Source: an uncultured Oscillibacter sp.
Lineage (GTDB): Bacteria > Bacillota > Clostridia > Oscillospirales > Oscillospiraceae
Length of the DNA: 64,000 nucleotides
Assembly: GCA_905234565.1 (NCBI GenBank)
Contig: CAJOHW010000003.1
Coordinates: forward strand, 1-64,000
Direction of reading: 5' to 3'
Shown: positions 46,822 through 55,537 of the stretch, one piece after another
Layout: every line of letters starts with the position of its first letter
How positions within the stretch are numbered: the stretch's first letter is position 1
The notes under the pieces: model-generated
Told to the model about the DNA's origin: nothing
The model's database searches: none
What the model saw: only the letters and a program-made list of their open reading frames with translations
Made by a program: the position numbers and the translations under genes

Positions 46822-47421
46822 TCACAGCAGGCTGTCCGCCTCCGTAATCGGCCGGATCACCCGGCAGGGCACCCCCGCCGCGAATACGCCGGGGGGAATG
46901 TCCCGGGTCACCACGCTGCCCGCGCCGAGAACGCTGCCCTCCCCGATGGTGACGCCGCCGCAGATGGTGACGTTACCGGAGATCCAGCAGTTGGAGCCGA
47001 TGACAATGGGCCGGGCGTACTCCCGGTCGGTCATCACGCCGTCGGCTCTGCGGTACAGGTTCCGCTCCTGCCACCGAAGGGGATGCACCGGCGTCAGCAG
47101 CGACACGTTGGGGCCGATGAACACATCGTCCCCGATGGTCACGGGACAGCAGTCCAGGACCGTAAAATTGAAATTGGCGTAGGTATTCTTTCCGATGCTG
47201 GTAAAGATGCCGTAGTCAAACTGGACCGGCCCCTGAAGATACACGTTTTCCCCCTGCCGGGGCACCAGACGGCCCAGCAGTTCCCGCCGCCGCTCCGCCT
47301 CCGTCTCCAAGGTGCCGTTGTACTCCTGGGACAGGGCGTGAGCCTGGGCCCGGAGGCGCAGGAGTTCCGGATCCGAGGGGTCATACAGCTCCCCCGCCAG
47401 CATTTTCTCCCGTTCCGTCAT
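46822..47421 (-). CDS. sugar O-acetyltransferase (maltose/galactoside type)
   Basis: MTEREKMLAGELYDPSDPELLRLRAQAHALSQEYN; left-handed beta-helix hexapeptides. Confidence 0.93.
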   Translation of the reverse strand: MTEREKMLAGELYDPSDPELLRLRAQAHALSQEYNGTLETEAERRRELLGRLVPRQGENVYLQGPVQFDYGIFTSIGKNTYANFNFTVLDCCPVTIGDDVFIGPNVSLLTPVHPLRWQERNLYRRADGVMTDREYARPIVIGSNCWISGNVTICGGVTIGEGSVLGAGSVVTRDIPPGVFAAGVPCRVIRPITEADSLL

Positions 47422-47457
47422 AATAATCTCCTTCCATAGCACGCAGGTTCTTTTCCT

Positions 47458-48195
47458 TTACGCCTCCCGGATGGTGACGGAGGTGATGACAGGCTGGTCC
47501 TCCGGGGAAATGGTGCCGTTGTCGTCAATGGGGTTGGCGTCGGCGCAGATCCGGTCCACCAGATCCATCCCCTCCGTCACATGGCCGAAGGCGGCGTACT
47601 GGCCGTCCAAGAAGGTGCTGTCCGACTGGACGATGAAGAACTGGGAACTGGCGCTGTTGTTGTCGCCGCTTCTGCGGGCCATGGAGATGGTCCCCCGGAG
47701 GTGGGAGATGGGGTTTTCATGGCCGTTGGCGGTGAACTCCCCCTCTATGAGGTCCTCGGATCCGCCGCTGCCGGTGCCGGTGGGGTCCCCGCCCTGCATC
47801 ATAAAGCCGTCCATAATCCGGTGGAAGGTCAGGCCGTCATAGAACCCGCTCTCCGCCAGAGACACGAAATTCGCCACGGTAATGGGGGCGGCGGAGGCGT
47901 CTAAGGCCACGGTGATGGTGCCGTAGTCCTGGACGGCGATGTCCGCGAAGTAATCCCCGGCGACAGTCTGGACCGGTTCCTCTGTCTCCTGGGGCTGGGA
48001 CTGGTTCCGGTTCCGGCTGCTGCCCAGGACCAGGATTGCAAAGACGCACAGTCCCGCCACGGCGGCCAAAATCAGGGAACTGCTCTGGGCTCCGGACTTT
48101 CCGCCGCTTCCGGCGGAACGGCGGGCGGAAGATCCGGCGGCTCCGCTGGAACCGCGGCGGCTGGTATTTCGGGTGTTTCGCTTTCTGGATGCCAT
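47458..48195 (-). CDS. peptidyl-prolyl cis-trans isomerase (cyclophilin), membrane anchored
   Basis: GFYDGLTFHRIMDGFMMQGGDPTGTGSGGS; N-terminal Arg/Ser-rich cytoplasmic tail plus TM. Confidence 0.93.
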   Translation of the reverse strand: MASRKRNTRNTSRRGSSGAAGSSARRSAGSGGKSGAQSSSLILAAVAGLCVFAILVLGSSRNRNQSQPQETEEPVQTVAGDYFADIAVQDYGTITVALDASAAPITVANFVSLAESGFYDGLTFHRIMDGFMMQGGDPTGTGSGGSEDLIEGEFTANGHENPISHLRGTISMARRSGDNNSASSQFFIVQSDSTFLDGQYAAFGHVTEGMDLVDRICADANPIDDNGTISPEDQPVITSVTIREA

Positions 48196-48986
48196 AGGGG
48201 GGTTCCTCCTGACTGTAAAGTGTTTTCCTGTGTCATAGCCTCGAACTCCTGCCGGGCCTCCTGCAGGATCCGCTTCTCGGCCTTGGTGGACAGGGCGCTC
48301 TCGTCGAACCGGGCGAACAGATCCGGACGCCGGGCCATGGTGCGCTTATAGCTCTCCTTTTTCCGCCACGCCGCCACCTTGGCGTGGTCCCCGGACAGCA
48401 GAATCTCCGGGGCGGCCCGGCCGTGCCATACCGCCGGACGGGTGTAGTGGGGGTATTCCAGCAGGCCGTTCCAGTGGGACTCCTCCTCATAGCACTCCGC
48501 CGCCGGAAGCACCCCCGGCACCATGCGGCACACCGCGTCCGCCACCGCCATGGCGGGGATCTCCCCTCCGGTGAGGACGAAGTCCCCCAGGGAAATCTCC
48601 TCCTCCACGCACTCGTCCAAAAACCGCTCATCCACCCCCTCATAGTGCCCGCAGACCAGAATCAGGTGGTCCCAGCGGGCATAGAGGGCCTTGGCGGTCT
48701 CCTGGGTGAAGGGCTTCCCGCAGGGGGAGAGGAAGATGGTGTGTCCGGGGCCGTAAGTTTCCACCACATGGGCCCAGCAGCGGTAAAGGGGATCCGCCTG
48801 CATAATCGCTCCCCGTCCTCCGCCGTAGGGGTAGTCGTCCACCTGCATCTGCTTGTTGGTGGTATAGGATCGGATCTGGTGGGACTGAATGGCAATGAAC
48901 CCCCGCTCCTGGGCCCGGCCCAGGATACTAACTCCCAGCATGGCGTCCACGGCCTCGGGGAACAACGTCAGAATATCAATCCGCAT
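48072..48986 (-). CDS. trmD: tRNA (guanine-N1)-methyltransferase with C-terminal Pro/Ala/Glu-rich extension
   Basis: MRIDILTLFPEAVDAMLGVSILGRAQERG; DDYPYGGGRGAIMQADPL; SLGDFVLTGGEIPAMAVADAVCRMVPGVL. Confidence 0.95.
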   Translation of the reverse strand: MRIDILTLFPEAVDAMLGVSILGRAQERGFIAIQSHQIRSYTTNKQMQVDDYPYGGGRGAIMQADPLYRCWAHVVETYGPGHTIFLSPCGKPFTQETAKALYARWDHLILVCGHYEGVDERFLDECVEEEISLGDFVLTGGEIPAMAVADAVCRMVPGVLPAAECYEEESHWNGLLEYPHYTRPAVWHGRAAPEILLSGDHAKVAAWRKKESYKRTMARRPDLFARFDESALSTKAEKRILQEARQEFEAMTQENTLQSGGTPLWHPESETPEIPAAAVPAEPPDLPPAVPPEAAESPEPRAVP

Positions 48987-49476
48987 CGACGGCCATGCCC
49001 TCCCAGACCCGCACCTCCATGCGGTTGGCGTCTAAGTCCACGGACAGGAGGAAGGCGTCCTCCACGGCGGGGATCAGGTAGGTGTGTTCCCCCTTCACCG
49101 TCAGGACCTTGCTGGCGGGATAGGGTTCCACGGCGGTGATCTCCCCCAGGCGCTCCCCTGTGGCCCCGTCCCGGACCTCCATGCCCAAAAGCTCGTCGTC
49201 ATACCAGGGCCGGTCCCCGCCGTCTGCGCGGTCAAAGTACAGCCCCCGGCCCCGCAGGGCCTCGGCGGCGTCCATGGTGTCGATACCCGGGAGTTTCACC
49301 AGGGCGAAGCCCTTGTGGACCCGGACGGATTCCGGCACATAGGCGGTATCGTCCACATAGAACCGGGGCAGTCCCATGAGGAAGGCGGGATCCCCCTCCC
49401 GGGGCAGCACCCGCAGTTCCCCGTGGACGCCGTGGGGCCGGACCACGGTGCCCGCCAGGATTTTCTCAAGCCGCAT
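48976..49476 (-). CDS. rimM: 16S rRNA processing protein RimM
   Basis: ILAGTVVRPHGVHGELRVLP; PRC barrel LLGMEVRDGATGERLGEITAVEPYPASKVLTV. Confidence 0.93.
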   Translation of the reverse strand: MRLEKILAGTVVRPHGVHGELRVLPREGDPAFLMGLPRFYVDDTAYVPESVRVHKGFALVKLPGIDTMDAAEALRGRGLYFDRADGGDRPWYDDELLGMEVRDGATGERLGEITAVEPYPASKVLTVKGEHTYLIPAVEDAFLLSVDLDANRMEVRVWEGMAVDAD

Positions 49477-49589
49477 GGGACCGCTCTCCTTTCGTCTGTG
49501 CAACGCTTGCGCTCAGTATACAACGCTTTTTGTGAAATTGCAAGCCGGTTTGGGGCACCGCTGGATTTGCGGCGTATCAAAGAAAACCC

Positions 49590-49618
49590 TTGCATTTTGG
49601 CGCTCGACCTGATATACT
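49590..49618 (+). promoter_or_regulatory. predicted promoter of the SecB-like cassette
   Basis: TTGCAT-N17-TATACT. Confidence 0.55.
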
Positions 49619-49663
49619 GGTTGGCAACGGCGGATCAAACAGACAGAGAAGGAGCGTTTCCCT

Positions 49664-50164
49664 ATGGCGGACAAAGATCTTTCTGCGAAACCTCTTTCGA
49701 TCTATGCCCTGTACAAGCAAGCCCAGGGAGAGAGAAAAAAGGAACTCAGGCTGCTGATGACAAAATTCAGCCCGCAGGAACTTCCGTTTCAAGAAATCCC
49801 AGTGTTCCGCATCTGCAAGAGCGGAACCGTGGACAGGGACGCGTTTCTCACCACATATGAGGAAACCCGCCAGGGACTACGTCCACGCCCACGGAAGGAT
49901 AACAGGTGGAGCGAGGATGTCCTAAATCCAAGTACCTACTCCACCTCCTGTAATTTGACCTATGAATCCGCAGAGCGGGTACTGGATGTCCTTACCCGAC
50001 ACCACCCTCCCGCTGTGATTGCCAAAGGGACCGCCTCCTCCGCCCTTGGCCCAGTGCAAAAGACTGTGGACCGGACCCATAATCCCAAGGATGAAAATCA
50101 TGTTGACTGGTGGCTGGATGGGTGTATCAACGACCCCAGCGCGTCTTTTGATGTCGTATCATGA
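49664..50164 (+). CDS. hypothetical protein (166 aa), first gene of SecB-like cassette
   Basis: RBS gagaaggag before ATG; no family recognised. Confidence 0.7.
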   Translation: MADKDLSAKPLSIYALYKQAQGERKKELRLLMTKFSPQELPFQEIPVFRICKSGTVDRDAFLTTYEETRQGLRPRPRKDNRWSEDVLNPSTYSTSCNLTYESAERVLDVLTRHHPPAVIAKGTASSALGPVQKTVDRTHNPKDENHVDWWLDGCINDPSASFDVVS

Positions 50165-50180
50165 GAGCGCGCAGAGGTTC

Positions 50181-50260
50181 TATACTCGTGAACGATGAGA
50201 TTTACCGTCAGTTGCCGTGCTGGTGACTTGAAATGTGGCAACTCTTAAAGAGCGCGAGTA
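50181..50260 (+). repeat. dispersed ~80-bp element, copy F
   Basis: tatactcgtgaacgatgagatttaccgtcagttgccgtgctggtgacttgaaatgtggcaactcttaaagagcgcgagta. Confidence 0.88.
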
Positions 50261-50276
50261 GAAAAAGGAAAGAGAG

Positions 50277-51017
50277 GTGGCCAGCGTGTCTGCGTATTTT
50301 GAAAAGATACTCAGCATTGGTGACTTAAATTTGGAATATGTATTCTATGAATATGAAGAACCGGTTTTGTTCGTCTGCACAGACGCGCTGGAAAACAGGT
50401 ATCTGTGTTCCTGCTGCCGCCTGGGCGAAAACTGGATTGTAGGAAGAATCACCGACAGCGCTCTGGTGGATGTGATAGACGGGACGGAGACGCTGGAAGG
50501 CGCGTTCCGCAAGAGTTCCTTTGTGTTCTTTCTTGTGTGGGACGGCGAGCGGCTGGACTGCCATTTAGAGATTCCGGAGGACGCCTACCCCAGGGCCGGA
50601 GCAGCGCTGAAATTACTGGGACAGGAAAAAGCGGCGGTTGCAGACTATCGGGCCAAACTGGTCCCCACACAGTCGGATTCCGTGGTACGGGTCCGTCTGG
50701 ATCCTGCACTTTATTCCCCTTTGCTGTACCATCAGGATTTTGGGGACGCATTCAGCGTTTCGCGGGAAATGCCTTTATCTGAATCTGTCACAAGCGCAAA
50801 ATGGGACAGCGCAGTTTACGCACCCCTGACGCTGCAAATCCAAAGTTGTATTCCCGGAGTTTCTGAAGAAAAACGTATGCCGCATTCCCCCTCGCTGCGC
50901 CAGCAGAACTACGGGAACGCATTCAACATCTCGCAGGAAGTACCTCTGAAAGTCTTACTGCTTGAAAGTGAAGAAAGCCCGTACGCAGGGCTTGAGGAGT
51001 TTCCCATAGCGGCATAG
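50277..51017 (+). CDS. hypothetical protein (second gene of cassette) with duplicated C-terminal motif
   Basis: YFEKILSIGDLNLEYVFYEYEEPVLFVCTDALENRYLCSCCRLGENWIVGRITDSALVDVIDG...; alternative GTG start at 50286 fits the RBS better. Confidence 0.7.
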   Translation: MASVSAYFEKILSIGDLNLEYVFYEYEEPVLFVCTDALENRYLCSCCRLGENWIVGRITDSALVDVIDGTETLEGAFRKSSFVFFLVWDGERLDCHLEIPEDAYPRAGAALKLLGQEKAAVADYRAKLVPTQSDSVVRVRLDPALYSPLLYHQDFGDAFSVSREMPLSESVTSAKWDSAVYAPLTLQIQSCIPGVSEEKRMPHSPSLRQQNYGNAFNISQEVPLKVLLLESEESPYAGLEEFPIAA

Positions 51018-51027
51018 GAGATGGCAT

Positions 51028-51465
51028 ATGGCACAGAGTAAATTCCAATTTCAAAATCCGGTGCTTACAAAGCTTGATTACGCAATCAACGAGGATTATA
51101 ATTCTGAATCCCCGGATCCGAAGGATTTGCCGCTTTCCATGCAGGTACAGGTCAGCAGGCAGGAAGAGGAATCTGCCGCCTATGTGCGGCTCATCGTCTC
51201 TGTGGCAGAACAGAATCCGGCATATCCCTTCTTCCTCTCCGCTTCCATGGTTGCCCGCTTTCAGTGGAACGAGGATCTGCCGCCTAAGCTGGTAGATACT
51301 CTTTTGCGGCAGAACGCTCCTTCCCTTCTTTTGAGCTATCTGCGGCCTTATATTGCCCAAATTACCGGCGCGGGTCCAGGCAATCCGATTCATATCCCAT
51401 TTATGGATTTTACCCATAAAGACACCGCCCCGGAGCAAGTTGCCGCCCCGGAACAGGGCGTTTGA
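51028..51465 (+). CDS. SecB-like chaperone family protein
   Basis: FQFQNPVLTKLDYAINEDY N-terminal strand and C-terminal LLSYLRPYIAQITGAGPGNPIHIPFMDF resemble the SecB fold; RBS aggag upstream. Confidence 0.65.
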   Translation: MAQSKFQFQNPVLTKLDYAINEDYNSESPDPKDLPLSMQVQVSRQEEESAAYVRLIVSVAEQNPAYPFFLSASMVARFQWNEDLPPKLVDTLLRQNAPSLLLSYLRPYIAQITGAGPGNPIHIPFMDFTHKDTAPEQVAAPEQGV

Positions 51466-51491
51466 ACCCCCAAAAAAGTCATGCTTTTACC

Positions 51492-51534
51492 GCGTTTCCC
51501 CTCTCCAAACCGGAGAGGGGAACGCTTTTTCTCG
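51492..51534 (+). terminator. intrinsic terminator at cassette end
   Basis: GCGTTTCCCCTCTCC-aaac-CGGAGAGGGGAACGCtttttctcg. Confidence 0.85.
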
Positions 51535-51543
51535 TATCAATTC

Positions 51544-52989
51544 TTACTTATGCTGTGCCGCCAGCCAGTCCCAGAGCAGGACGCCGTTTTCCTCGCACTC
51601 TCCGTTGAAGAAGTACAGCCAGGACCAGTGGCCCATATACTCGTAGGGGGTGCCATCCTCGTTCTTGTACAGGCCGGAGGTGTCCACTACGTTGGGGAAC
51701 ACGCTGGTGTGGACATTGGCCCCAATGGCCCGGAGGCGGTCCACCGTGGGGATCTCAAAGGTTTCCGGCACCACGGTGTCGTCATTGGCGGCCCAGATGA
51801 ACCAGATGGGCAGGTCCCGGATGCCTTGGAGCTGTTCATCGGTGATGCCGCTGTCCCGGTAGGCCTCGCAGATGGGATAGGCCGCCGCGAAGAAGTCCGG
51901 ATAGGTCAGAACCATGTCCATGGTCATAAAGCCGCCGTTGGAGCAGCCGCCGATGTAGATCCGGTCCTCGTCCACGCCGGGATGGGTGTCAATAAAACTC
52001 CGGATCAGTTCCATAAGCGTGGCGTTGTACACGGAGGACACGCCGGGGTTGTCCTGCCAGTCCCCGTTTTCATTGTAGGTCAGCCAGAAGTCCGGGGTCT
52101 GGGGGACCAGGACATAGGCCCCGCCCATGACGGACTGAAAGGCGTCCCCAAAGAGGGCGGTGACTTTATTGCCCAGCAGAGGGATGGTGGGGTCCTCCCC
52201 GCCCTCCCCGGCACCGTGGATCCAGATCACCAGGGGATGGAGGGAATCCGGCTCCACCATTGGGGCGTAGTAGGCATAGCGCAGGGTGCGGCCGTCGGAG
52301 CCGGCGAAGGCGTCATAGAGGTTCACCTGTTCCAGCTGGGGCATGGTGAACTGGGGGAGCAGGCTGGGACGGCCCGTCTCCCAGGCGTCATAGTGGACTT
52401 TCAGATCCAGATCCGGGGCGATTTCCAGAGCCTCTACGGGGGTCTCCCCCTCCGCCGCTTTCAACGTGCTGTCCTCCGTCAGGGTCACGGCCAGCTGATA
52501 GGGATCGCATACCGTGTTGTGCCAGGTCAGCAGGTCAAAGCAGTAGGGGTTGCCGGAATCGGGATCGCAGGCCAGTTCCAACGCCACGGCGCTGCCGGAC
52601 ACGGCACCCTCCACCTTGGCCCCGGTCTCGTCGCACACATAGGCGTCCGCCACAGTGCGCTGAGCGGTGACGGTGGTGTGGAGGCCGGGATCTACGCTCT
52701 CATCCCCGCCGGCCCACGCGCCATAGGCGGCATAGTCAAAGGACTCCTTGGTCTCAAAGACCCGGAAGCTCTCCGGCGTCACGGAGTCCGCCAGCACCTC
52801 CCGGTCCAGAAGCAGAATGGTTTTCGTCACGCCGGGGCCCCAGTCGAAGCCCTCCAGCACCACCTGCTGCTGTCCAATCAGGACCATGGGGGCGTTCTCA
52901 TCCTCCGGCGGGGTTTCGGCGGGGGAGCCGCCGCAGGCCGTCAGCAGCGCAAGAGACAGGACCATGATCACAAACCATGCGTTTTTCAT
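51544..52989 (-). CDS. secreted lipoprotein alpha/beta-hydrolase (PHB-depolymerase/prolyl-oligopeptidase type esterase)
   Basis: lipobox LLTACGG; GxSxG-like GGCSNGGFMTM; WIHGAGEGG. Confidence 0.85.
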   Translation of the reverse strand: MKNAWFVIMVLSLALLTACGGSPAETPPEDENAPMVLIGQQQVVLEGFDWGPGVTKTILLLDREVLADSVTPESFRVFETKESFDYAAYGAWAGGDESVDPGLHTTVTAQRTVADAYVCDETGAKVEGAVSGSAVALELACDPDSGNPYCFDLLTWHNTVCDPYQLAVTLTEDSTLKAAEGETPVEALEIAPDLDLKVHYDAWETGRPSLLPQFTMPQLEQVNLYDAFAGSDGRTLRYAYYAPMVEPDSLHPLVIWIHGAGEGGEDPTIPLLGNKVTALFGDAFQSVMGGAYVLVPQTPDFWLTYNENGDWQDNPGVSSVYNATLMELIRSFIDTHPGVDEDRIYIGGCSNGGFMTMDMVLTYPDFFAAAYPICEAYRDSGITDEQLQGIRDLPIWFIWAANDDTVVPETFEIPTVDRLRAIGANVHTSVFPNVVDTSGLYKNEDGTPYEYMGHWSWLYFFNGECEENGVLLWDWLAAQHK

Positions 52990-53221
52990 CGGGAATCCTC
53001 CTTTTTCTTTGGCGTTCTATCCCGGGCAGCCGGATTCTCCCAGACCGCCGGGACTTCTCTCATTATATCCGTTTCCGGCGTCTGTGGCAAGGGGCGTAAA
53101 AAATTTCTGATGTTTTTTCTCCCGCCGCCCTTGCGGGAACCGGGCGGGGGTGGTATACTCAAGGGAAATCCCTTTCTGCCCTGCCGGGAAGGGCGGGTAA
53201 AAATCGTGAGGAGGAACCGCC

Positions 53222-53986
53222 ATGAACCCCATGAGCCCCTATCTGCAAGCCCCCTATACCACCCTGGCGGGGTATCTGAACGCCCAGTTTACCATGGCTA
53301 TGACGCTGGAACTGCTGGCCCGGTTTGTGGTGGCGGGCCTTTGCGGCGTGTGCATCGGCATTGAGCGCATGAAGCGGCTGAAGGAAGTGGGAATGCGGAC
53401 CCATGTGGTGGTGTGCTGCACCGCCGCGCTGATGATGGTAGTGTCCAAGTACGGTTTTGCGGACCTCACCAGCCTCACCGGTACGGCGTTCAACGGCACC
53501 CGGGGGGCGGACCCCGCCCGGATTGCCGCCCAGGTGGTCAGCGGCGTGGGCTTCTTAGGGGCCGGGACCATTTTCAAGGGGGGCAGCAGCATCAAGGGCC
53601 TGACCACGGCGGCAGGCGTGTGGGCCACGGCGGGCATCGGCCTGGCCATTGGCTCCGGGATGTACATTCTGGGCATCGCCTCCACCGCCATCCTGATTCT
53701 CATCCAGACCATCCTCCACCGGTACAGCTTAGGGGCCCCCGTCCTCACCACCCACCAGCTGAACTTCTCTATCCAGGCGGATAAGGACTTCCAGAGGGAG
53801 TTCTATGACTATTTGGAGGCCCGGAACGTCCAGGCCATTGCCAGCGAGGTCACCTATACGGAGGACGGCATCGTCACCTACCAGCTCCTCTTGAAAATGC
53901 CCCACGGCACCATCCAGGACCTGGACGACTTCCTCCACGCCCACGGACAGGTCCGCACCGTGAGCTATTCCAACATTACGGAATGA
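53222..53986 (+). CDS. MgtC/SapB family membrane protein
   Basis: GIERMKRLKEVGMRTHVVVCCTAALMMVVS; GVGFLGAGTIFKGGSSIKGLTTAAGVWATAGIGLAIGSG. Confidence 0.93.
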   Translation: MNPMSPYLQAPYTTLAGYLNAQFTMAMTLELLARFVVAGLCGVCIGIERMKRLKEVGMRTHVVVCCTAALMMVVSKYGFADLTSLTGTAFNGTRGADPARIAAQVVSGVGFLGAGTIFKGGSSIKGLTTAAGVWATAGIGLAIGSGMYILGIASTAILILIQTILHRYSLGAPVLTTHQLNFSIQADKDFQREFYDYLEARNVQAIASEVTYTEDGIVTYQLLLKMPHGTIQDLDDFLHAHGQVRTVSYSNITE

Positions 53987-54035
53987 CACCCAAAAATACG
54001 CGAAGAACTGCGCGGGAGGATAAGGAGGCGGAAGC

Positions 54036-54491
54036 GTGAGTGTCATCTGTTTTCTCTTATGGCTGGTGCTGAACGGCCGGATCACCTGGGAGATTGTACT
54101 CTTTGGCATTGGAATTGACGCGGTGCTGATGGCCTTTCTCTGGAAGATCCTGGGCTGGTCGGCGGAGAAGGAAAGCCTGTTTCTGCGGAGCCTGCCGATA
54201 TTTTTAGAATACCTGGGGAATCTCCTGTGGGAGACGGTGAAGGCGGCGCTGAGCGTGCTGGGAGTGGCCTTGAATCCCTCTCTGCACCCGGAGCCGGTGC
54301 TGGTGGAATTCCGGTCCGGGCTGAACCGGGAGTATCAGAACGTGATTCTGGCCAACTCCATCACCCTGACCCCCGGCACCATTACGGTGTTCCAGGAGCA
54401 CGACCGGTTTGTGGTCCACGCCCTGCGGCGGGAGTACGCCCAGGGATTGTCAGACTCGTCCTTCGTGCGGATTTTGAAGCGGTTTCCCTGA
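54036..54491 (+). CDS. mrpE: Mrp-type Na+/H+ antiporter subunit E
   Basis: NVILANSITLTPGTITVFQEHDRFVVHAL. Confidence 0.88.
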   Translation: MSVICFLLWLVLNGRITWEIVLFGIGIDAVLMAFLWKILGWSAEKESLFLRSLPIFLEYLGNLLWETVKAALSVLGVALNPSLHPEPVLVEFRSGLNREYQNVILANSITLTPGTITVFQEHDRFVVHALRREYAQGLSDSSFVRILKRFP

Positions 54492-54509
54492 GAGGAGGCG
54501 GGTTCCATC

Positions 54510-54848
54510 ATGACATTGGAGGAGGCCTACGGTGCGCTGTACTCCGGGGCATTGATTGTCATCGCGGCGCTGCTGTGCGTGATGCTGTTCCGGTCCGTGA
54601 AGGGGCCGGGGGTCACGGACCGGCTGCTGTCCATCAACATGATCGGCACGCTGGTGATTGCGGGCATTGTGATTCTCTCCCGGCTGCTGCATGAGGCGTG
54701 GCTGCTGGACGTGGCGCTGATCTACACCATGATCTCTCTGGTGTCGGTGCTGATTCTGGCCCGGGTGTTTATCCCCGCCAACCCCTCCCGGCGGCCCTTC
54801 CGGGACAAGAAACGAAAGAAGAAAAAGGAGGCGGAGGACCATGATTGA
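54510..54848 (+). CDS. mrpF: Mrp-type antiporter subunit F
   Basis: KGPGVTDRLLSINMIGTLVIAGIVILS. Confidence 0.87.
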   Translation: MTLEEAYGALYSGALIVIAALLCVMLFRSVKGPGVTDRLLSINMIGTLVIAGIVILSRLLHEAWLLDVALIYTMISLVSVLILARVFIPANPSRRPFRDKKRKKKKEAEDHD

Positions 54849-55158
54849 GTGGATCCGGTTTTGGATCTCGGCGGCGCTGCTGGCGGCGGGACTGGTGTTT
54901 TTCTCTGGGGCGGCCCTGGGGAACTGCCGCTTCGACTATATTATGAACCGGGTCCACGCCGGGGGTCTGGGGGACACCATGGGCCTGTTCTGCGTGATTG
55001 CGGCTCTGGTGGTCAGCGCGGAGGGGGGCTGGGAGGCCTGCAAACTGCCCCTGCCTTTGATCTTTTTGTGGCTCTGCTCTCCGGTATCCTCCCACTTTCT
55101 GGCCCAGATGGAGTACTACACCAACGAAAACCTCTATGAACACATGGAACGGTTATAA
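54841..55158 (+). CDS. mrpG: Mrp-type antiporter subunit G
   Basis: position and GLVFFSGAALGNCRFDYIMNRVHAGGLGDTMGLF. Confidence 0.87.
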   Translation: MIEWIRFWISAALLAAGLVFFSGAALGNCRFDYIMNRVHAGGLGDTMGLFCVIAALVVSAEGGWEACKLPLPLIFLWLCSPVSSHFLAQMEYYTNENLYEHMERL

Positions 55159-55238
55159 ATATCTCGCTCTATAAGGTTTGCCGCGTTTTAGGTCACTGAC
55201 ACGGCAACCAGGGGCGAATTGAATCGCTCACAAGTATA
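55159..55238 (-). repeat. dispersed ~80-bp element, copy G (inverted), inside the antiporter operon
   Basis: atctcgctctataaggtttgccgcgttttaggtcactgacacggcaaccaggggcgaattgaatcgctcacaagtata. Confidence 0.8.
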
Positions 55239-55255
55239 GAAGGAGGGAATCCGGT

Positions 55256-55537
55256 ATGGAATTGTCGGAACTCTATGAAATCGTCCTGCTTGCCCTGCTG
55301 GTTGCCTGCGCCGTGTCGGTGAACCTGACAAAGAGCCTGCTGCAGGCGGTGATCATCTTCATGTCGTACAGCTCCATTATGTGCCTGGTGTGGATCCTCA
55401 TGGAATCCCCGGACCTGGCCATTACGGAGGCGGCGGTGGGCGCGGGGGTCAGCGGCTATCTGTTTCTGGTGACGCTGAAAAAGCTCCGTCAGGCGGACGC
55501 GGCCTCCGCGGATCCGAAAGGCGGCGGGGAGTCGTGA
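55256..55537 (+). CDS. DUF4040/MbhD-like antiporter subunit
   Basis: KSLLQAVIIFMSYSSIMCLVWILMESPDLAITEAAVGAGVSGYLFLVTLKKL. Confidence 0.85.
   Translation: MELSELYEIVLLALLVACAVSVNLTKSLLQAVIIFMSYSSIMCLVWILMESPDLAITEAAVGAGVSGYLFLVTLKKLRQADAASADPKGGGES

Noticed and set aside
51481-53364. 627-aa plus-strand ORF
   Set aside because: Antisense to the lipoprotein esterase, starts inside its terminator and runs into mgtC; composition typical of a shadow frame.
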